A stretch of 64,000 bases of DNA from UBA5239 sp031548025 (GCA_031548025.1 JAVBRM010000086.1:17816-81815), one strand, 5' to 3'. Counted from the first letter of the stretch, positions 35,180-45,064 are shown. Notes: generated by a model from the letters alone, not told the origin. Numbers and translations: made by a program.

Positions 35180-36202
35180 ATGCAACAACAGGATATTCAG
35201 GAACTGCAAAACAAAATTCGTGAAGTATCGGCTTTCATCGGGCCGCTCCGTACTGAAATCGGCAGAATCGTCGTTGGCCAACAGTATCTCGTCGACCGGC
35301 TGATTTTGTCGCTGATCGCCGACGGCCACGTGCTGGTCGAGGGCGTCCCCGGCCTGGCCAAAACCCTCGCGGTAAAGACCTTGGCCCAAAGTATCTCCGG
35401 TACTTATTCCAGGATTCAATTTACCCCGGACCTGCTCCCCGCCGACGTGGTGGGTACCCGGATTTACAACGCGGAAACTCATGATTTCACCATCAAGCCC
35501 GGCCCTGTTTTCGCCAACATCGTCCTGGCCGACGAAATCAACCGCGCCCCGGCCAAAGTCCAGAGCGCACTGCTCGAAGCCATGCAGGAGCGCCAGTCCA
35601 CCATCGCCGGCGAAACGCTGCCGATGCCGCATCCGTTCCTGGTTATGGCCACTCAAAACCCGATCGAACAGGAAGGAACCTATCCGCTGCCGGAAGCTCA
35701 GGTCGACCGCTTCATGTTCAAGCTGAAAATCGATTATCCCAAGCGCGACGAAGAGCGCATGATCATCTCCCGGATGGCCCATCCGGAAATCCATCTCCAG
35801 TCGCTCGCGGTAACCTCGCTGAAAGACATCACCGAAGCCCGTCAGTGGGTCGACAAAGTCTATGTCGACGAAAAAATCATCGAATATATTCTGGATATCG
35901 TCATTGCCACCCGTACCGCCCGTCATGCCGAACTCTCCTCGCGCCAGACCAACGCCAAGCTCGGCCAGTTGCCCGATTTGATCGACTTCGGCGCCTCGCC
36001 GCGCGCGGCCATCGCCATGACCCTGGCCGCCAAAGGCTATGCGTTCATGGAAGGACGCGGCTATGTCGTGCCTCAGGACGTCAAGGAAATCGCCCCCGAT
36101 GTTCTGCGCCACCGCATTATGGTTTCTTATGAAGCGGAAGCGGAAAACATGAATTCGGACACGATTATCAAGATGATCCTGGATGAGCTCCATACCCCGT
36201 AA
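35180..36202 (+). CDS. MoxR-family AAA+ ATPase
   Basis: This 340-residue cytoplasmic ATPase has Walker A EGVPGLAKT at 54-62, Walker B VLADEINRAP, sensor MATQNPIEQEGTYPLPEAQ and an arginine finger region (VDRFMFK). GAGG precedes the ATG by 8 nt, while an earlier start is unsupported. MoxR ATPases act as chaperones for VWA proteins, and the next genes are a DUF58 protein, a membrane protein and a VWA protein, the standard moxR/bat set. The complex probably assembles or activates a membrane enzyme or stress-tolerance function. Confidence 0.9.
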   Translation: MQQQDIQELQNKIREVSAFIGPLRTEIGRIVVGQQYLVDRLILSLIADGHVLVEGVPGLAKTLAVKTLAQSISGTYSRIQFTPDLLPADVVGTRIYNAETHDFTIKPGPVFANIVLADEINRAPAKVQSALLEAMQERQSTIAGETLPMPHPFLVMATQNPIEQEGTYPLPEAQVDRFMFKLKIDYPKRDEERMIISRMAHPEIHLQSLAVTSLKDITEARQWVDKVYVDEKIIEYILDIVIATRTARHAELSSRQTNAKLGQLPDLIDFGASPRAAIAMTLAAKGYAFMEGRGYVVPQDVKEIAPDVLRHRIMVSYEAEAENMNSDTIIKMILDELHTP

Positions 36203-36217
36203 GGAGGACATTCGGAT

Positions 36218-37093
36218 ATGTTACCGGCTGAACTGATTAAACAGGTTCGGAAGCTTGAAATCCGCACCAATCGCATTGTCGACGAACTGATCGGCGGCGC
36301 TTATCACAGCATGTTCAAGGGACGCGGCATTGAATTCGACGAAGTCCGCGAATATACTCCCGAGGACGATGCCCGCGATATCGACTGGAACGTTACCGCC
36401 CGCATGGGCGCGCCGTATATCAAGAAATTCGTCGAAGAACGCGAGCTCACGGTCATGCTGCTGGTCGACGTTTCCGCCTCCGGAGCCTTCGGCAGCGGCG
36501 ACAAATCCAAACGCCAGAACGCCATCGAAATCGCTTCGCTGCTGGCTTTCAGCGCCATCCGCAACAACGACCGGGTCGGACTGCTGATGTTTTCGGACGC
36601 CACCGAACTTTACCTGCCGCCGCGCTCGGGCCGTTCTCATGTGCTGCGGCTGATCCGGGAATTGGTGGCTTTCAGCCCCACCCGCCACGGCACCGATATC
36701 AATGCGGTGCTCAAGGAAACCATGCAGGTCCTCTCCAAACGCAGTGTCGTTTTTCTGATCAGCGACCTGATCGATTCCGCCGATCTGGAGAAATCCATGA
36801 AAATCCTGAACCGCCGCCACGACCTGATTGCCGTCCGCATCCTCGACCCGCTGGAAACCGGTTGGCTTCCGCTCGCCACTATCATGCTGGAGGACGCCGA
36901 AACCGGCAAAACCGTCAGCCTGAGCCGCAAGGCGCAAAGCCGCCTCGCCGAGCGCGCCCGAGAATACCATGCTCAGGTCAAAAAGACGCTGGACCGCGCC
37001 CAGGTGGACCTGATCGACATCCGTTCGGGAGACGACTATGTGAAAACCCTGATGAAATTCTTCGGCAAACGCCGGAAGCGAGGCCGCTCATGA
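36218..37093 (+). CDS. DUF58-family VWA-like protein
   Basis: AAGGAGG precedes the ATG. The 291-residue protein shows the DUF58 signature (GIEFDEVREYTPEDDARDID, WNVTARMGAPYIKKF) followed by a VWA-like domain with a metal-site-like motif, LLVDVSASG. It sits directly after the MoxR ATPase and overlaps the next gene by four bases (ATGA). It is a standard member of moxR operons and probably a client or adaptor of the ATPase. Confidence 0.9.
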   Translation: MLPAELIKQVRKLEIRTNRIVDELIGGAYHSMFKGRGIEFDEVREYTPEDDARDIDWNVTARMGAPYIKKFVEERELTVMLLVDVSASGAFGSGDKSKRQNAIEIASLLAFSAIRNNDRVGLLMFSDATELYLPPRSGRSHVLRLIRELVAFSPTRHGTDINAVLKETMQVLSKRSVVFLISDLIDSADLEKSMKILNRRHDLIAVRILDPLETGWLPLATIMLEDAETGKTVSLSRKAQSRLAERAREYHAQVKKTLDRAQVDLIDIRSGDDYVKTLMKFFGKRRKRGRS

Positions 37094-38058
37094 GCTTCAG
37101 AACCGTCAAAAAAATCTTATGGATCACCCTGATTGCCGTTGCCGCAATATTGATTCTGGCCGCGGCCGCCGGCTACTACACCTGGTCACAGGTGCGCTCC
37201 AACCCGGTGGAAACACTTTCCTCCCCGGCCATTGAGCCCGCTACCGTCAATCTCGGCGACAATATTACCGTCCGTTCGCTTTACCGGATTCCGTGGGGAC
37301 GCAAGATCGTTTCCGCCGAAGCGGAAGCCGCCCCCGGCCTGCTCCTGACCGGCGAACCGCAAATCAAAATCAACAAATACCACTGGGCATGGTGCGAATG
37401 GCTGGTCGAATTCAAATTCAAGACCTATCGTACCGGGTTGCTCAGCGGCGGCAAAATGACCGTCGAATTCGACCAGCAACACCGCAAGGATTCCGATGCC
37501 GTCAACAGCATCCCGTCCTGTCAAGTCAATGAAATTTCGGTCGCCGCGCCCGAGCTGCAGGTAGCAGAGGCCGTCGATCCCGATGCCTTTACCCAGCGCG
37601 AACGCTGGTTCATTTATGCCCTGGCCGGACTCGCCGTGCTCATCGTCATCCTGGTTATCATCATGCTCAAACGCCGCAAACAAGCCCCAGTCATCCCGCC
37701 GTGGACCCTTGCTTTGCAGGATATCGCCGAGCTCCATCACGAACTGCGCGGCGGCAAATTGAATTTGGAAACCGGACTGGTCCGGCTGACCGATATCGTT
37801 CGGGTGTATCTGGAAAAACGTTTCCAACTCCATACCACCCGCCAGACCACGCAGGAATTTCTGAACGAGCTCAGCCGTTCCGGCGGCGCGTTACCGGAAC
37901 GCCAGCGCCCCTTCCTGTCGGAATTCATGACCTCCGCCGACCTGGTCAAGTTCGCAAAAATGCCGCCCGACGAATCCATGCTCACCGGTGCCATCGATAA
38001 GGCGGAAATCCTGGTCAACGAAACCAAACCGGCCGAAAATTCCGGAGGACGCAAATGA
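37090..38058 (+). CDS. membrane protein of the MoxR/Bat operon
   Basis: The start at 37090 overlaps the previous stop. The 322-residue protein has an N-terminal membrane helix (ILWITLIAVAAILILAAAAG) and a periplasmic beta domain (about 40-180). A second helix (about 183-205) leads to a cytoplasmic tail with LTDIVRVYLEKRFQLHTTRQTTQEFL. That order fits the BatD/DUF4381-type proteins found between DUF58 and VWA genes. It would anchor the MoxR-VWA complex. The family assignment is by position and topology rather than a firm motif. Confidence 0.65.
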   Translation: MSFRTVKKILWITLIAVAAILILAAAAGYYTWSQVRSNPVETLSSPAIEPATVNLGDNITVRSLYRIPWGRKIVSAEAEAAPGLLLTGEPQIKINKYHWAWCEWLVEFKFKTYRTGLLSGGKMTVEFDQQHRKDSDAVNSIPSCQVNEISVAAPELQVAEAVDPDAFTQRERWFIYALAGLAVLIVILVIIMLKRRKQAPVIPPWTLALQDIAELHHELRGGKLNLETGLVRLTDIVRVYLEKRFQLHTTRQTTQEFLNELSRSGGALPERQRPFLSEFMTSADLVKFAKMPPDESMLTGAIDKAEILVNETKPAENSGGRK

Positions 38059-39086
38059 ACTTTGAATATCCATGGCTCTTGCTTTTATTTATCCCGCTGG
38101 CCCTGCTGGTGTGGTTTCTGAAATACCGCCAGCGCCAGCCCTCGATCCTGATCCCGACCCTGCTGCCGGTGGCCGACGCGGCCCGTCATTCGCGCGGCGG
38201 CGGCATGAATCTGCCGATGTGGCTGATCACCCTGGCCGCTGTGCTCCTGATCGTGGCGGCGGCCCGCCCCCGGCGCGGCATCGAACAGGTCTTGATCCGG
38301 GCCCAGGGCATTGATATCATGCTCGCCATCGACCTTTCCGGCAGCATGCGGGCCATCGACATCCCGGCCGACGTCTCGACCAAGGCCCAGTTAAGCCGCG
38401 CCCTCAACAGCGGCGAACTGAAAAATCGCCTCGACACCGCTAAATTGGAATTGATCAAGTTCGTCGAAAAAAGACCCAACGACCGGATCGGCATGACCGG
38501 TTTCGCCCAATTGCCCTATAATATCAGTCCCCCTACCCTTGACCACGCCTGGCTGATTCAACACCTGGAAAAACTCCAGCCCGGCATGATCGGCGATGCC
38601 ACCGGTATTGCCGGACCGATCGCCTCCGGGGTCTCGCGACTGGAAAAAAGCGACTCCAAACGCCGCGTCATCGTTCTTTTCACCGACGGCGCCAACAACG
38701 TCGACGCCCGGATTACCCCGCGCCAGGCGGCCGAAGTCGCCAAAGAACACAACATCGCCATCTACACGGTAGGCATCGGCAGTACTCACTCCGTCGCGCC
38801 GATTCAAACCCGTTTCGGAGTCGAATACGCCCCGATGCAAGACGAATACGACGAAGCCCTCCTCAAAGACATCGCCCAGGCGACCGGCGGCCAATACTAC
38901 CGCGCCCGCGACGCCAAAGGCCTGGCCCAAGTCATGGACGAGATCAACCAGATGGAGAAAACCGTCATCGAGCAACCCAAATACGTCGACTACAAAGAAT
39001 TCGCGCCAACCCTGGCCGGAATCGCCCTGACGCTCCTCCTGCTGGGCTTCCTCCTGAATAACACCGTCTGCCTGAAACTCCCCTGA
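38055..39086 (+). CDS. BatA-like VWA-domain membrane protein
   Basis: This 343-residue protein has two N-terminal membrane helices (LLLLFIPLALLVWFL and WLITLAAVLLIVAAA), then a VWA domain with the MIDAS DLSGS at 93-97. Downstream are RVIVLFTDGANNVD and VGIGSTHS, which supply the remaining metal-site residues. A final helix ends the protein. It overlaps the preceding gene by four bases and ends the operon. BatA proteins of this kind work with MoxR in aerotolerance and envelope functions. A separate BatB-like gene is not present. Confidence 0.85.
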   Translation: MNFEYPWLLLLFIPLALLVWFLKYRQRQPSILIPTLLPVADAARHSRGGGMNLPMWLITLAAVLLIVAAARPRRGIEQVLIRAQGIDIMLAIDLSGSMRAIDIPADVSTKAQLSRALNSGELKNRLDTAKLELIKFVEKRPNDRIGMTGFAQLPYNISPPTLDHAWLIQHLEKLQPGMIGDATGIAGPIASGVSRLEKSDSKRRVIVLFTDGANNVDARITPRQAAEVAKEHNIAIYTVGIGSTHSVAPIQTRFGVEYAPMQDEYDEALLKDIAQATGGQYYRARDAKGLAQVMDEINQMEKTVIEQPKYVDYKEFAPTLAGIALTLLLLGFLLNNTVCLKLP

Positions 39087-39093
39087 GCGGGGC

Positions 39094-39735
39094 TTACCGC
39101 TCACAAGCCTTGGCAATGTTCTGCAGACGAATGTACTCAGCCTCCGGAAGCGGATATTGTCTGTTCAACTCAGCAAGAATGGATTCGCATGATTGCCGGG
39201 CCCCAGGAAGAACCAATCTGACAATAGCTCCATCGGAATAAAGCACATGACACAATCTTTCATGGTTTTTCGGCAAGTCCATGGCTATCGGATACGGAAT
39301 TTCCGCTTTGCTTTTTCCAAAGAACAGATAAGAATCGGCTTGAAGACTTCCCGGACAACGAGGATTTTCTCCATTCCGGAAATACTGTTTCAACGCCTCC
39401 CGGCAGTCATGCTCACGAAATTTCGCCCGGCTTATTTGGGGGGTTTGATAACACATTCCAACAACGATCACAACAATCGCCGTAAAGACTAAACTGCTAA
39501 TAAAAAAGCGTTTGCGCTCAACCACACAAATCCCAACTATGCTCCATAAAAGGAAAATCCCTGGTGGAATAATTCCAAAAACCAATCTAAGCCTTTCGTA
39601 AGTCGAAAAAGAAATATCAAGCTTATAAATCAATCCTTCTCCGAAGACCGAGAACACGATTCCATAAATCGAGAGCAAACCAAGCGGAAGCATCCAACAG
39701 AAAAAATTCATTATTCGTCTACTTGGCTCAATCAT
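39094..39735 (-). CDS. hypothetical membrane protein
   Basis: This 213-residue protein has three or four hydrophobic helices in the first 110 residues (FFCWMLPLGLLSIYGIVFSVF, LVFGIIPPGIFLLWSIVGI, FISSLVFTAIVVIVVGMCY) and a soluble tail with two cysteines. The tail contains HVLYSDGAIVRLVL, faintly like the C-terminal DG motif of pseudopilins. The ATG at 39735 has GAGG 10 nt upstream; a TTG two codons earlier is the alternative. I do not recognise a function. It is convergent with the Bat operon, 7 bp apart. Confidence 0.55.
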   Translation of the reverse strand: MIEPSRRIMNFFCWMLPLGLLSIYGIVFSVFGEGLIYKLDISFSTYERLRLVFGIIPPGIFLLWSIVGICVVERKRFFISSLVFTAIVVIVVGMCYQTPQISRAKFREHDCREALKQYFRNGENPRCPGSLQADSYLFFGKSKAEIPYPIAMDLPKNHERLCHVLYSDGAIVRLVLPGARQSCESILAELNRQYPLPEAEYIRLQNIAKACER

Positions 39736-39902
39736 AAGCAATCCGCCTCTATGTTGAATTACCTTCCAGTTATATTATATTGAATAAGATAAATCATTGC
39801 AAGAGATATTATATAAAAAAATCGGATCTTTCCGGATTTGCATCCTTGATTTGAATATTTTCCGATATACGTTTCAGACAGTTGGTTATTGTATGGGAAA
39901 AT

Positions 39903-41012
39903 ATGATCAGTAAACAAATCACAACATTAATCACTCAATGGAGGCTCTTTTGGCAGATTCGGCCCATTCGCGCTGAAATCGATGGCGACTGGCTGCGTTT
40001 TTATTCCCATGCCGGCAAGTTGCTCGGTAGCGTGAACCGAAACGAAATATCCGATATCTGGGCTGTCAACATCGATCTCGAATCGTGCCCGGCGTATTCC
40101 GATTGGGAAATCCTGTTCATCACCCGCGGCAAACGGAACTATGACATCAAAATTTTGCGGGTCATTGCCGAACATAAAAATGTGGTCAGGACGATTAATG
40201 AATTTTTGTATTCGCTGAATGGCAGAAATCTGCCCGGCTGGTATCCGGACGGTTGGGAGAACGAGCATGGCCGTATCATTGACGGCCGGCACGAGGTTCG
40301 CCTGTTGTGGGAACGGGCTCCGCTGAACAAACGCATGATCCGAAACCGAATCGATTGGTTTGAGCAAGCAAAAAAGCGGGTATATATTGCTGCACTATTA
40401 CTGGTGGCAATGGCAGTTGCCATCGGTTTCTGGTATCCGGCAGTACATTGGTTCATCTGGATCATTGCCGGAATTCAGCTCTTGTCCGCACTAGGCGATT
40501 ACTTCCCGATGCAAAATGCGTCGTCCGACCTGAAACGCATCGGCATCATCCCACGCTGGTTCGGCAAAACGCTCAACCGGCAGTCCAGCTTACCGCCCCC
40601 TGAAGCCCAAAAACCGACAATACCTCAAACCAACTGCGGTATAGATAGTTGCAATGATATGGATTGCACGATCTTCATCGATTGCGATTTTGAGGAAAGC
40701 CTACTTCAGAGCTTGCTGGCTGAATTTTATGATTGTCCCACCGCAGGTTCGGATTTCACCCTATCCTGGGGAGAAATTTACATTTCCGATAATGATGTGT
40801 TTGACAGAAGATCCCTCAATGATCGGGACGACGGCTTTCTTTTCACCAAATTCTATCTGGACGTCACCAAAAATGAAACCATTTCCGATGTCGAATACAT
40901 CAAAAATATCTCCGAGTTACTGGAACGGTTTTGGAATAAAGGTCTGCGAGCTGTCTGCGCATGTGATTTCGAAGATAAATTGCCCTACGGCGGAGGCATT
41001 CAAAGATGGTAA
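39903..41012 (+). CDS. hypothetical protein with immunity-like C-terminal domain
   Basis: From the ATG at 39903 the protein is 369 residues. The N-terminal part (to about 150) is soluble, and two hydrophobic helices follow (about 158-195, YIAALLLVAMAVAIGFWYP and HWFIWIIAGIQLLSAL). The C-terminal 110 residues end with FWNKGLRAVCACDFEDKLPY-GGG. That ending resembles small acidic immunity-type proteins in which LWxxGxxAVxACDFEDxLP closes the domain. This is a memory match, not a search result. It overlaps the next gene by 7 bp, so the two probably act together. Confidence 0.5.
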   Translation: MISKQITTLITQWRLFWQIRPIRAEIDGDWLRFYSHAGKLLGSVNRNEISDIWAVNIDLESCPAYSDWEILFITRGKRNYDIKILRVIAEHKNVVRTINEFLYSLNGRNLPGWYPDGWENEHGRIIDGRHEVRLLWERAPLNKRMIRNRIDWFEQAKKRVYIAALLLVAMAVAIGFWYPAVHWFIWIIAGIQLLSALGDYFPMQNASSDLKRIGIIPRWFGKTLNRQSSLPPPEAQKPTIPQTNCGIDSCNDMDCTIFIDCDFEESLLQSLLAEFYDCPTAGSDFTLSWGEIYISDNDVFDRRSLNDRDDGFLFTKFYLDVTKNETISDVEYIKNISELLERFWNKGLRAVCACDFEDKLPYGGGIQRW

Positions 41013-41452
41013 ACAAAATAAGTTCACTTCTTATCCTCGCCATCATTATAATCGCATTGTTGATCATTGTACTGGTCGGCAACGCGGTTTTCAATCCGAC
41101 AGTAGCCATCATACTGCGCAATGACTCATCTGAACCGCTCTCCGATGTTCAAATCAAGGTATCGGGGCAAGTGGCTGCAGTAAATAATCTCCCCTCTTCA
41201 AAACATTTTTCCGCGACCTTCCGTTCTATCCACGACAGCGGAATACAGATATCATTTTCAAGACTCAACCAGCCCTATTCAATTTCTTACGGCTACGTGA
41301 CGAACGGAGCAAACGAAAAGCATACCATCGTTATCCCAGCGCCAATGAAAGAGGCGCAAGTCCATATGGCAGGAATTCACTGGGGCATCCCGCCTTACTC
41401 CGCTCGTCAAGAATCAGTTCCCCTGCGCCCCGCCCCTACCGCCCTTCCCTGA
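41006..41452 (+). CDS. hypothetical single-pass membrane protein
   Basis: This 148-residue protein is an almost all-hydrophobic N-terminal helix (ISSLLILAIIIIALLIIVLVG) followed by an extracytoplasmic beta-rich domain (VAIILRNDSSEPLSDVQIKV). GGAGG lies 9 nt before the ATG, within the preceding gene, so the two are coupled. The last 30 residues are proline-rich and read into a repeat-dense stretch, so the C-terminus may have been changed by insertion. The function is unknown. Confidence 0.55.
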   Translation: MVNKISSLLILAIIIIALLIIVLVGNAVFNPTVAIILRNDSSEPLSDVQIKVSGQVAAVNNLPSSKHFSATFRSIHDSGIQISFSRLNQPYSISYGYVTNGANEKHTIVIPAPMKEAQVHMAGIHWGIPPYSARQESVPLRPAPTALP

Positions 41453-41455
41453 AAA

Positions 41456-41547
41456 ATCCGTGTTCATCCGTGCCCATCCGTGTTGATTCCCCAGTCCGAT
41501 GGATCGGGCCCTCCCCCCTTTCCCCTTTTATCTTTCCTCTTTTCTCT
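41456..41547. repeat. degenerate repeat element (remnant)
   Basis: Three 10-bp units beginning ATCCGTG (41456-41485) are followed by a small dyad (CCGAT-GG-ATCGG). A pyrimidine-rich tail ends in CTTTTATCTTTCCTCTTTT, which resembles the inverse of the purine heptamers in the 57.4-kb element. This looks like a decayed member of the same element family. No gene is evident between the upstream stop and the secretion cluster. Confidence 0.5.
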
Positions 41548-41607
41548 ACAAATATTTTGAATTCGGACTTGAAAAAAACATCTTACAGTCTAATATTTGA
41601 ATTAAAG

Positions 41608-41613
41608 TATAAT
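41608..41613 (+). promoter_or_regulatory. candidate -10 box of the pilus/secretion cluster
   Basis: A perfect TATAAT lies 26 bp before the TTG start of the first ATPase gene. The -35 region is weak (TTACAG with a 19-bp spacer). Confidence 0.35.
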
Positions 41614-41639
41614 AAATCTGAACCAACGAGGAACAATCT

Positions 41640-43346
41640 TTGAGTAAGGATCCGAAATATGTTCTTGAATTGCTGACCGACTACGGCGTAGTCGGACCTG
41701 CCGAGATCGACAAGGCTCAGCAAAAAGTGGATGAGAGCGATGGCTCCATCGATATTATTGAGGCGCTGATTCTGCTCGGCTACACCTCTGAGTTCGATAT
41801 TCAGAATATGCTGGCCCAGCAGTTTGGCCTGGAAGTGATGGATCTCCACGCTTATCAGCCGCCTCCGGAAGTCATTGAGGCCCTACCCCGCGATATCGTA
41901 CTTCAGTACAATGTCGTCCCGGTCATGAAAAACGACAGTACTCTGACTATCGCCATGAGCGATCCCACCAATATGGACGTGGTCGACTCCATCCGTTACC
42001 TGTTGGGTTGCGACGTGGAGGCGGTGGTGGCCAAAGAAGAGCAGATTAACGAAATCGTCAATAAATACTTCAACACCATCAACGACTCTGTCGAAGAGGT
42101 TTTGGTTGACTACGAGGAAAACGTCGGCGGCATCCAAATCGGCGGTATCGGTACTACGGAAGAAACCACGGCGGACGACTCTCCGGTTATCAAACTGGTT
42201 TCCCTCGTCATCATGGAAGCTTACAAAATGCGGGCATCCGACATTCACTTCGAGCCGATGGAAACCCATTACCGCATCCGGTGCCGGGTTGACGGTGTGC
42301 TCCGCGAAATGGAAGCCCCCCCGAAATACATTCAGGGCAACCTGACCAGCCGTATCAAAATCATGTCGCGTATGGACATCGCGGAAAAGCGGGTCCCTCA
42401 GGACGGACGTATCCAGATCAGAGTGGCCGACAAAGACCTGGACTTGCGCGTATCGAGCATTCCGACCACTCACGGCGAAAGCGTGGTTATGCGTATCCTG
42501 GACAAATCCAGTATCCAGCTTGAAATTCCGCAACTGGGATTTTATCCCGACGATATGAAAATCATCGACCGTATTACCAAACTGCCGGACGGAATCTTTC
42601 TGGTAACCGGGCCGACCGGTTCGGGCAAAACCACCTCTCTGTATGCGTTTCTGAACTCGCTCAATACCCCGGCACGGAAAATCATTACCGCCGAGGACCC
42701 GGTCGAGTATCAGCTCAGCGGGATCAACCAGGTACAGGTCGACCGCAGCGTCAACCTGACATTCGCCGCGGCACTGCGCTCCATGCTCCGCCAGGCGCCG
42801 ACTATCATCATGGTAGGGGAAATCCGTGACCTGGAAACCGGGGAAATCGCGATTAATGCCGCCCTGACCGGTCACTTGGTGTTCAGCACCTTGCACACCA
42901 ACGACGCTCCCGGCGCGATAACCCGTATGGTCGACATGGGCGTCAAGTGCTTCATGGTGGCTTCTTCGCTCCGCGCGGTAATGGCTCAGCGCCTGGTCCG
43001 CCGGTCATGCAAATTCTGCACTCAGCCATATGAACCCAATGAAAGAGAAATCCGTTTGCTGGGATTCTCGCCGGAATATCTGGCCGAACACAAGTTTATG
43101 AAAGGCAACGGTTGCCCCGCCTGTTCACGTGGTTACAAGGGCCGAATGGGTATTTATGAAGTTATGGATATCAGCCGCAGCCTGACGGAACTGATCTTCA
43201 AGAATCAACCGTCGAACGTTTTACGTGATGCCGCCCGAAAAGAGGGAATGCACACTTTGCGTGAAGACGCCATCCGCAAAGCCGCCGACGGCACTACAAC
43301 CTTGGAAGAGGTAATTCGCGTTACCATGACCGATAGCGAGGAATGA
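41640..43346 (+). CDS. GspE/PilB-family secretion/pilus assembly ATPase (copy 1)
   Basis: The start is TTG at 41640, with GAGG 8 nt upstream. The 568-residue protein has an N-terminal MshEN/T2SSE_N domain and a RecA-like core with Walker A GPTGSGKTT at 324-332. Asp and His boxes (GEIRDLETGEIA, LTGHLVFSTLHTND) follow, with a tetracysteine zinc site (Cys457, Cys460, Cys492, Cys495). It powers pilus or pseudopilus extension at the inner membrane. It is followed by a second, diverged ATPase 9 bp downstream, so the machine may use two extension motors. Confidence 0.93.
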   Translation: MSKDPKYVLELLTDYGVVGPAEIDKAQQKVDESDGSIDIIEALILLGYTSEFDIQNMLAQQFGLEVMDLHAYQPPPEVIEALPRDIVLQYNVVPVMKNDSTLTIAMSDPTNMDVVDSIRYLLGCDVEAVVAKEEQINEIVNKYFNTINDSVEEVLVDYEENVGGIQIGGIGTTEETTADDSPVIKLVSLVIMEAYKMRASDIHFEPMETHYRIRCRVDGVLREMEAPPKYIQGNLTSRIKIMSRMDIAEKRVPQDGRIQIRVADKDLDLRVSSIPTTHGESVVMRILDKSSIQLEIPQLGFYPDDMKIIDRITKLPDGIFLVTGPTGSGKTTSLYAFLNSLNTPARKIITAEDPVEYQLSGINQVQVDRSVNLTFAAALRSMLRQAPTIIMVGEIRDLETGEIAINAALTGHLVFSTLHTNDAPGAITRMVDMGVKCFMVASSLRAVMAQRLVRRSCKFCTQPYEPNEREIRLLGFSPEYLAEHKFMKGNGCPACSRGYKGRMGIYEVMDISRSLTELIFKNQPSNVLRDAARKEGMHTLREDAIRKAADGTTTLEEVIRVTMTDSEE

Positions 43347-43355
43347 GGTAATATT

Positions 43356-45047
43356 ATGCTTGATCCCGAAAGTCACTCACTCAAAGAGATTCTGCTCTCT
43401 GAAAATATCTGCACCGTGGAGCAACTCCAGGAAGCGGAAGAAGAATCCGAACGCTCCGGCAAGCCGTACAAGGAAGTTCTGGTCAATTACGGCTTGATGA
43501 CCAATGAACAGATTCTGCAGGTCATTGCCGACAGTCTCGGCACTGAAGTCATGGACATCCGGTACATTTCGATTCCGGATAATATAGTAAAAATGATCCC
43601 CCCCGAACAAGCCCGGGCCTACGGTATTATTCCAGTCGAATTCGACGGCATTACCTTGAAATTGGTTTCGCGCCATCCGCTCGACTATCAGATCAGCGAA
43701 GAAATCCGGTTCATTACCGGACATGACATCCATATCGTCGTCGCCGCCGATGCGCAGATCGACGACGCGCTTGAAAAATTCTACCCCATGTCCATCGGTA
43801 CCGTTCACGAAATGCTGGTGGTACTCAGCAACAATCAGAAAGAAATTAACCCCGACGACGAAAATGCCGCCCGCGACGCCGCCAACGAAACCCCCGTCAT
43901 CCGTTTCGTCGACGTCATTCTCCAGCAGGGAATCAAGGATAAAGCGGCGGACATTCACTTTGAGCCGTTCGAAAAAGACTTCCGGGTGCGTTACCGCGTG
44001 GACGGCAGCATGCGGGAAATGCCGACTCCGCCGCGCAGTATGGCGGTACCGGTCATCAGCCGTATCAAAATTCTCAGCAACCTGAATATCGCCGAACGCC
44101 GCCGTCCGCAGGACGGACGTATCCAGTTGAAAGTTTTCGGCAAGCAGGTTGACTTGCGTGTATCCTGCCTGCCGACTTCCTGGGGCGAGTCCACCGTGCT
44201 CCGTATCCTGGACCGCAGCGTCGTTAACCTCGACCTCGACGTCCTGGGTATGGGCAAAGACGTGCTTGAGCAAATCCGCGATATGATCCAACTGCCGAAC
44301 GGCATTATGATTGTGGCCGGCCCGACCGGTTCCGGCAAAACCACCACCCTCTATTCCTGTCTCAAAGAAGTCAATCATATCGGCGACAAAATTCTGACCG
44401 CCGAGGACCCGGTCGAGTACGACGTGGAAGGAATCGTTCAGCTCCCGATCAACGACGCGTTCGGCATGAACTTTCTCCGGGCGCTCCGCGCCTTCCTGCG
44501 TCAGGACCCGGACCGAATCATGATCGGGGAAATCCGCGACTTCGAAACAGCCCAGATGGCGGTTCAGGCCTCGCTGACCGGACACTTTGTGTTTTCCACG
44601 CTGCATACCAACGACGCCGCCGGTTCGGTGACCCGTTTGCTGGATATGGGAATCCAGGCGTTCATGATCTGTTCGTCGCTGGTCGGAGTACTGAGCCAGC
44701 GTCTGATCCGACGGGTCTGCAAAAACTGCAAGACCCCATATGACCCGACCGATGAAGAAATTAAACGTCTGGGAATGACCCGGGAAACCTTGGCCGGACG
44801 TAAATTCTACTATGGCAAAGGCTGTACCGTCTGCAACAATACCGGATACAAAGGCCGTAAAGCCATCTGCGAATTGCTGGTCGTCAACGGCAAACTGGTC
44901 GATTTGATCGCCCAGAACGCCCCGACCTCGGCTCTGCAGCGCCAGTCGGTAGCCCAGGGAATGCGCCCCATCCAGGAAGACGGTATGAACGCCATTCTCA
45001 GTGGCGAATCTTCGGCGGATGAAGTATTGAAATATGTTTTAACTTAA
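43356..45047 (+). CDS. GspE/PilB-family assembly ATPase (copy 2)
   Basis: This 563-residue protein has the same domain order as copy 1. Walker A GPTGSGKTTT starts at residue 322, GEIRDFETAQMA and LTGHFVFSTLHTND follow, and cysteine pairs (CKNC, CTVC) form the zinc site. GAGG sits 7 nt before the ATG. It is clearly paralogous but not recent: the first 150 residues differ substantially. Together with copy 1, PilT and two GspF/PilC proteins it forms a cluster for type IV pili or a pseudopilus secretion system. Confidence 0.93.
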   Translation: MLDPESHSLKEILLSENICTVEQLQEAEEESERSGKPYKEVLVNYGLMTNEQILQVIADSLGTEVMDIRYISIPDNIVKMIPPEQARAYGIIPVEFDGITLKLVSRHPLDYQISEEIRFITGHDIHIVVAADAQIDDALEKFYPMSIGTVHEMLVVLSNNQKEINPDDENAARDAANETPVIRFVDVILQQGIKDKAADIHFEPFEKDFRVRYRVDGSMREMPTPPRSMAVPVISRIKILSNLNIAERRRPQDGRIQLKVFGKQVDLRVSCLPTSWGESTVLRILDRSVVNLDLDVLGMGKDVLEQIRDMIQLPNGIMIVAGPTGSGKTTTLYSCLKEVNHIGDKILTAEDPVEYDVEGIVQLPINDAFGMNFLRALRAFLRQDPDRIMIGEIRDFETAQMAVQASLTGHFVFSTLHTNDAAGSVTRLLDMGIQAFMICSSLVGVLSQRLIRRVCKNCKTPYDPTDEEIKRLGMTRETLAGRKFYYGKGCTVCNNTGYKGRKAICELLVVNGKLVDLIAQNAPTSALQRQSVAQGMRPIQEDGMNAILSGESSADEVLKYVLT

Positions 45048-45064
45048 TCTTTTGAGGTGATACT

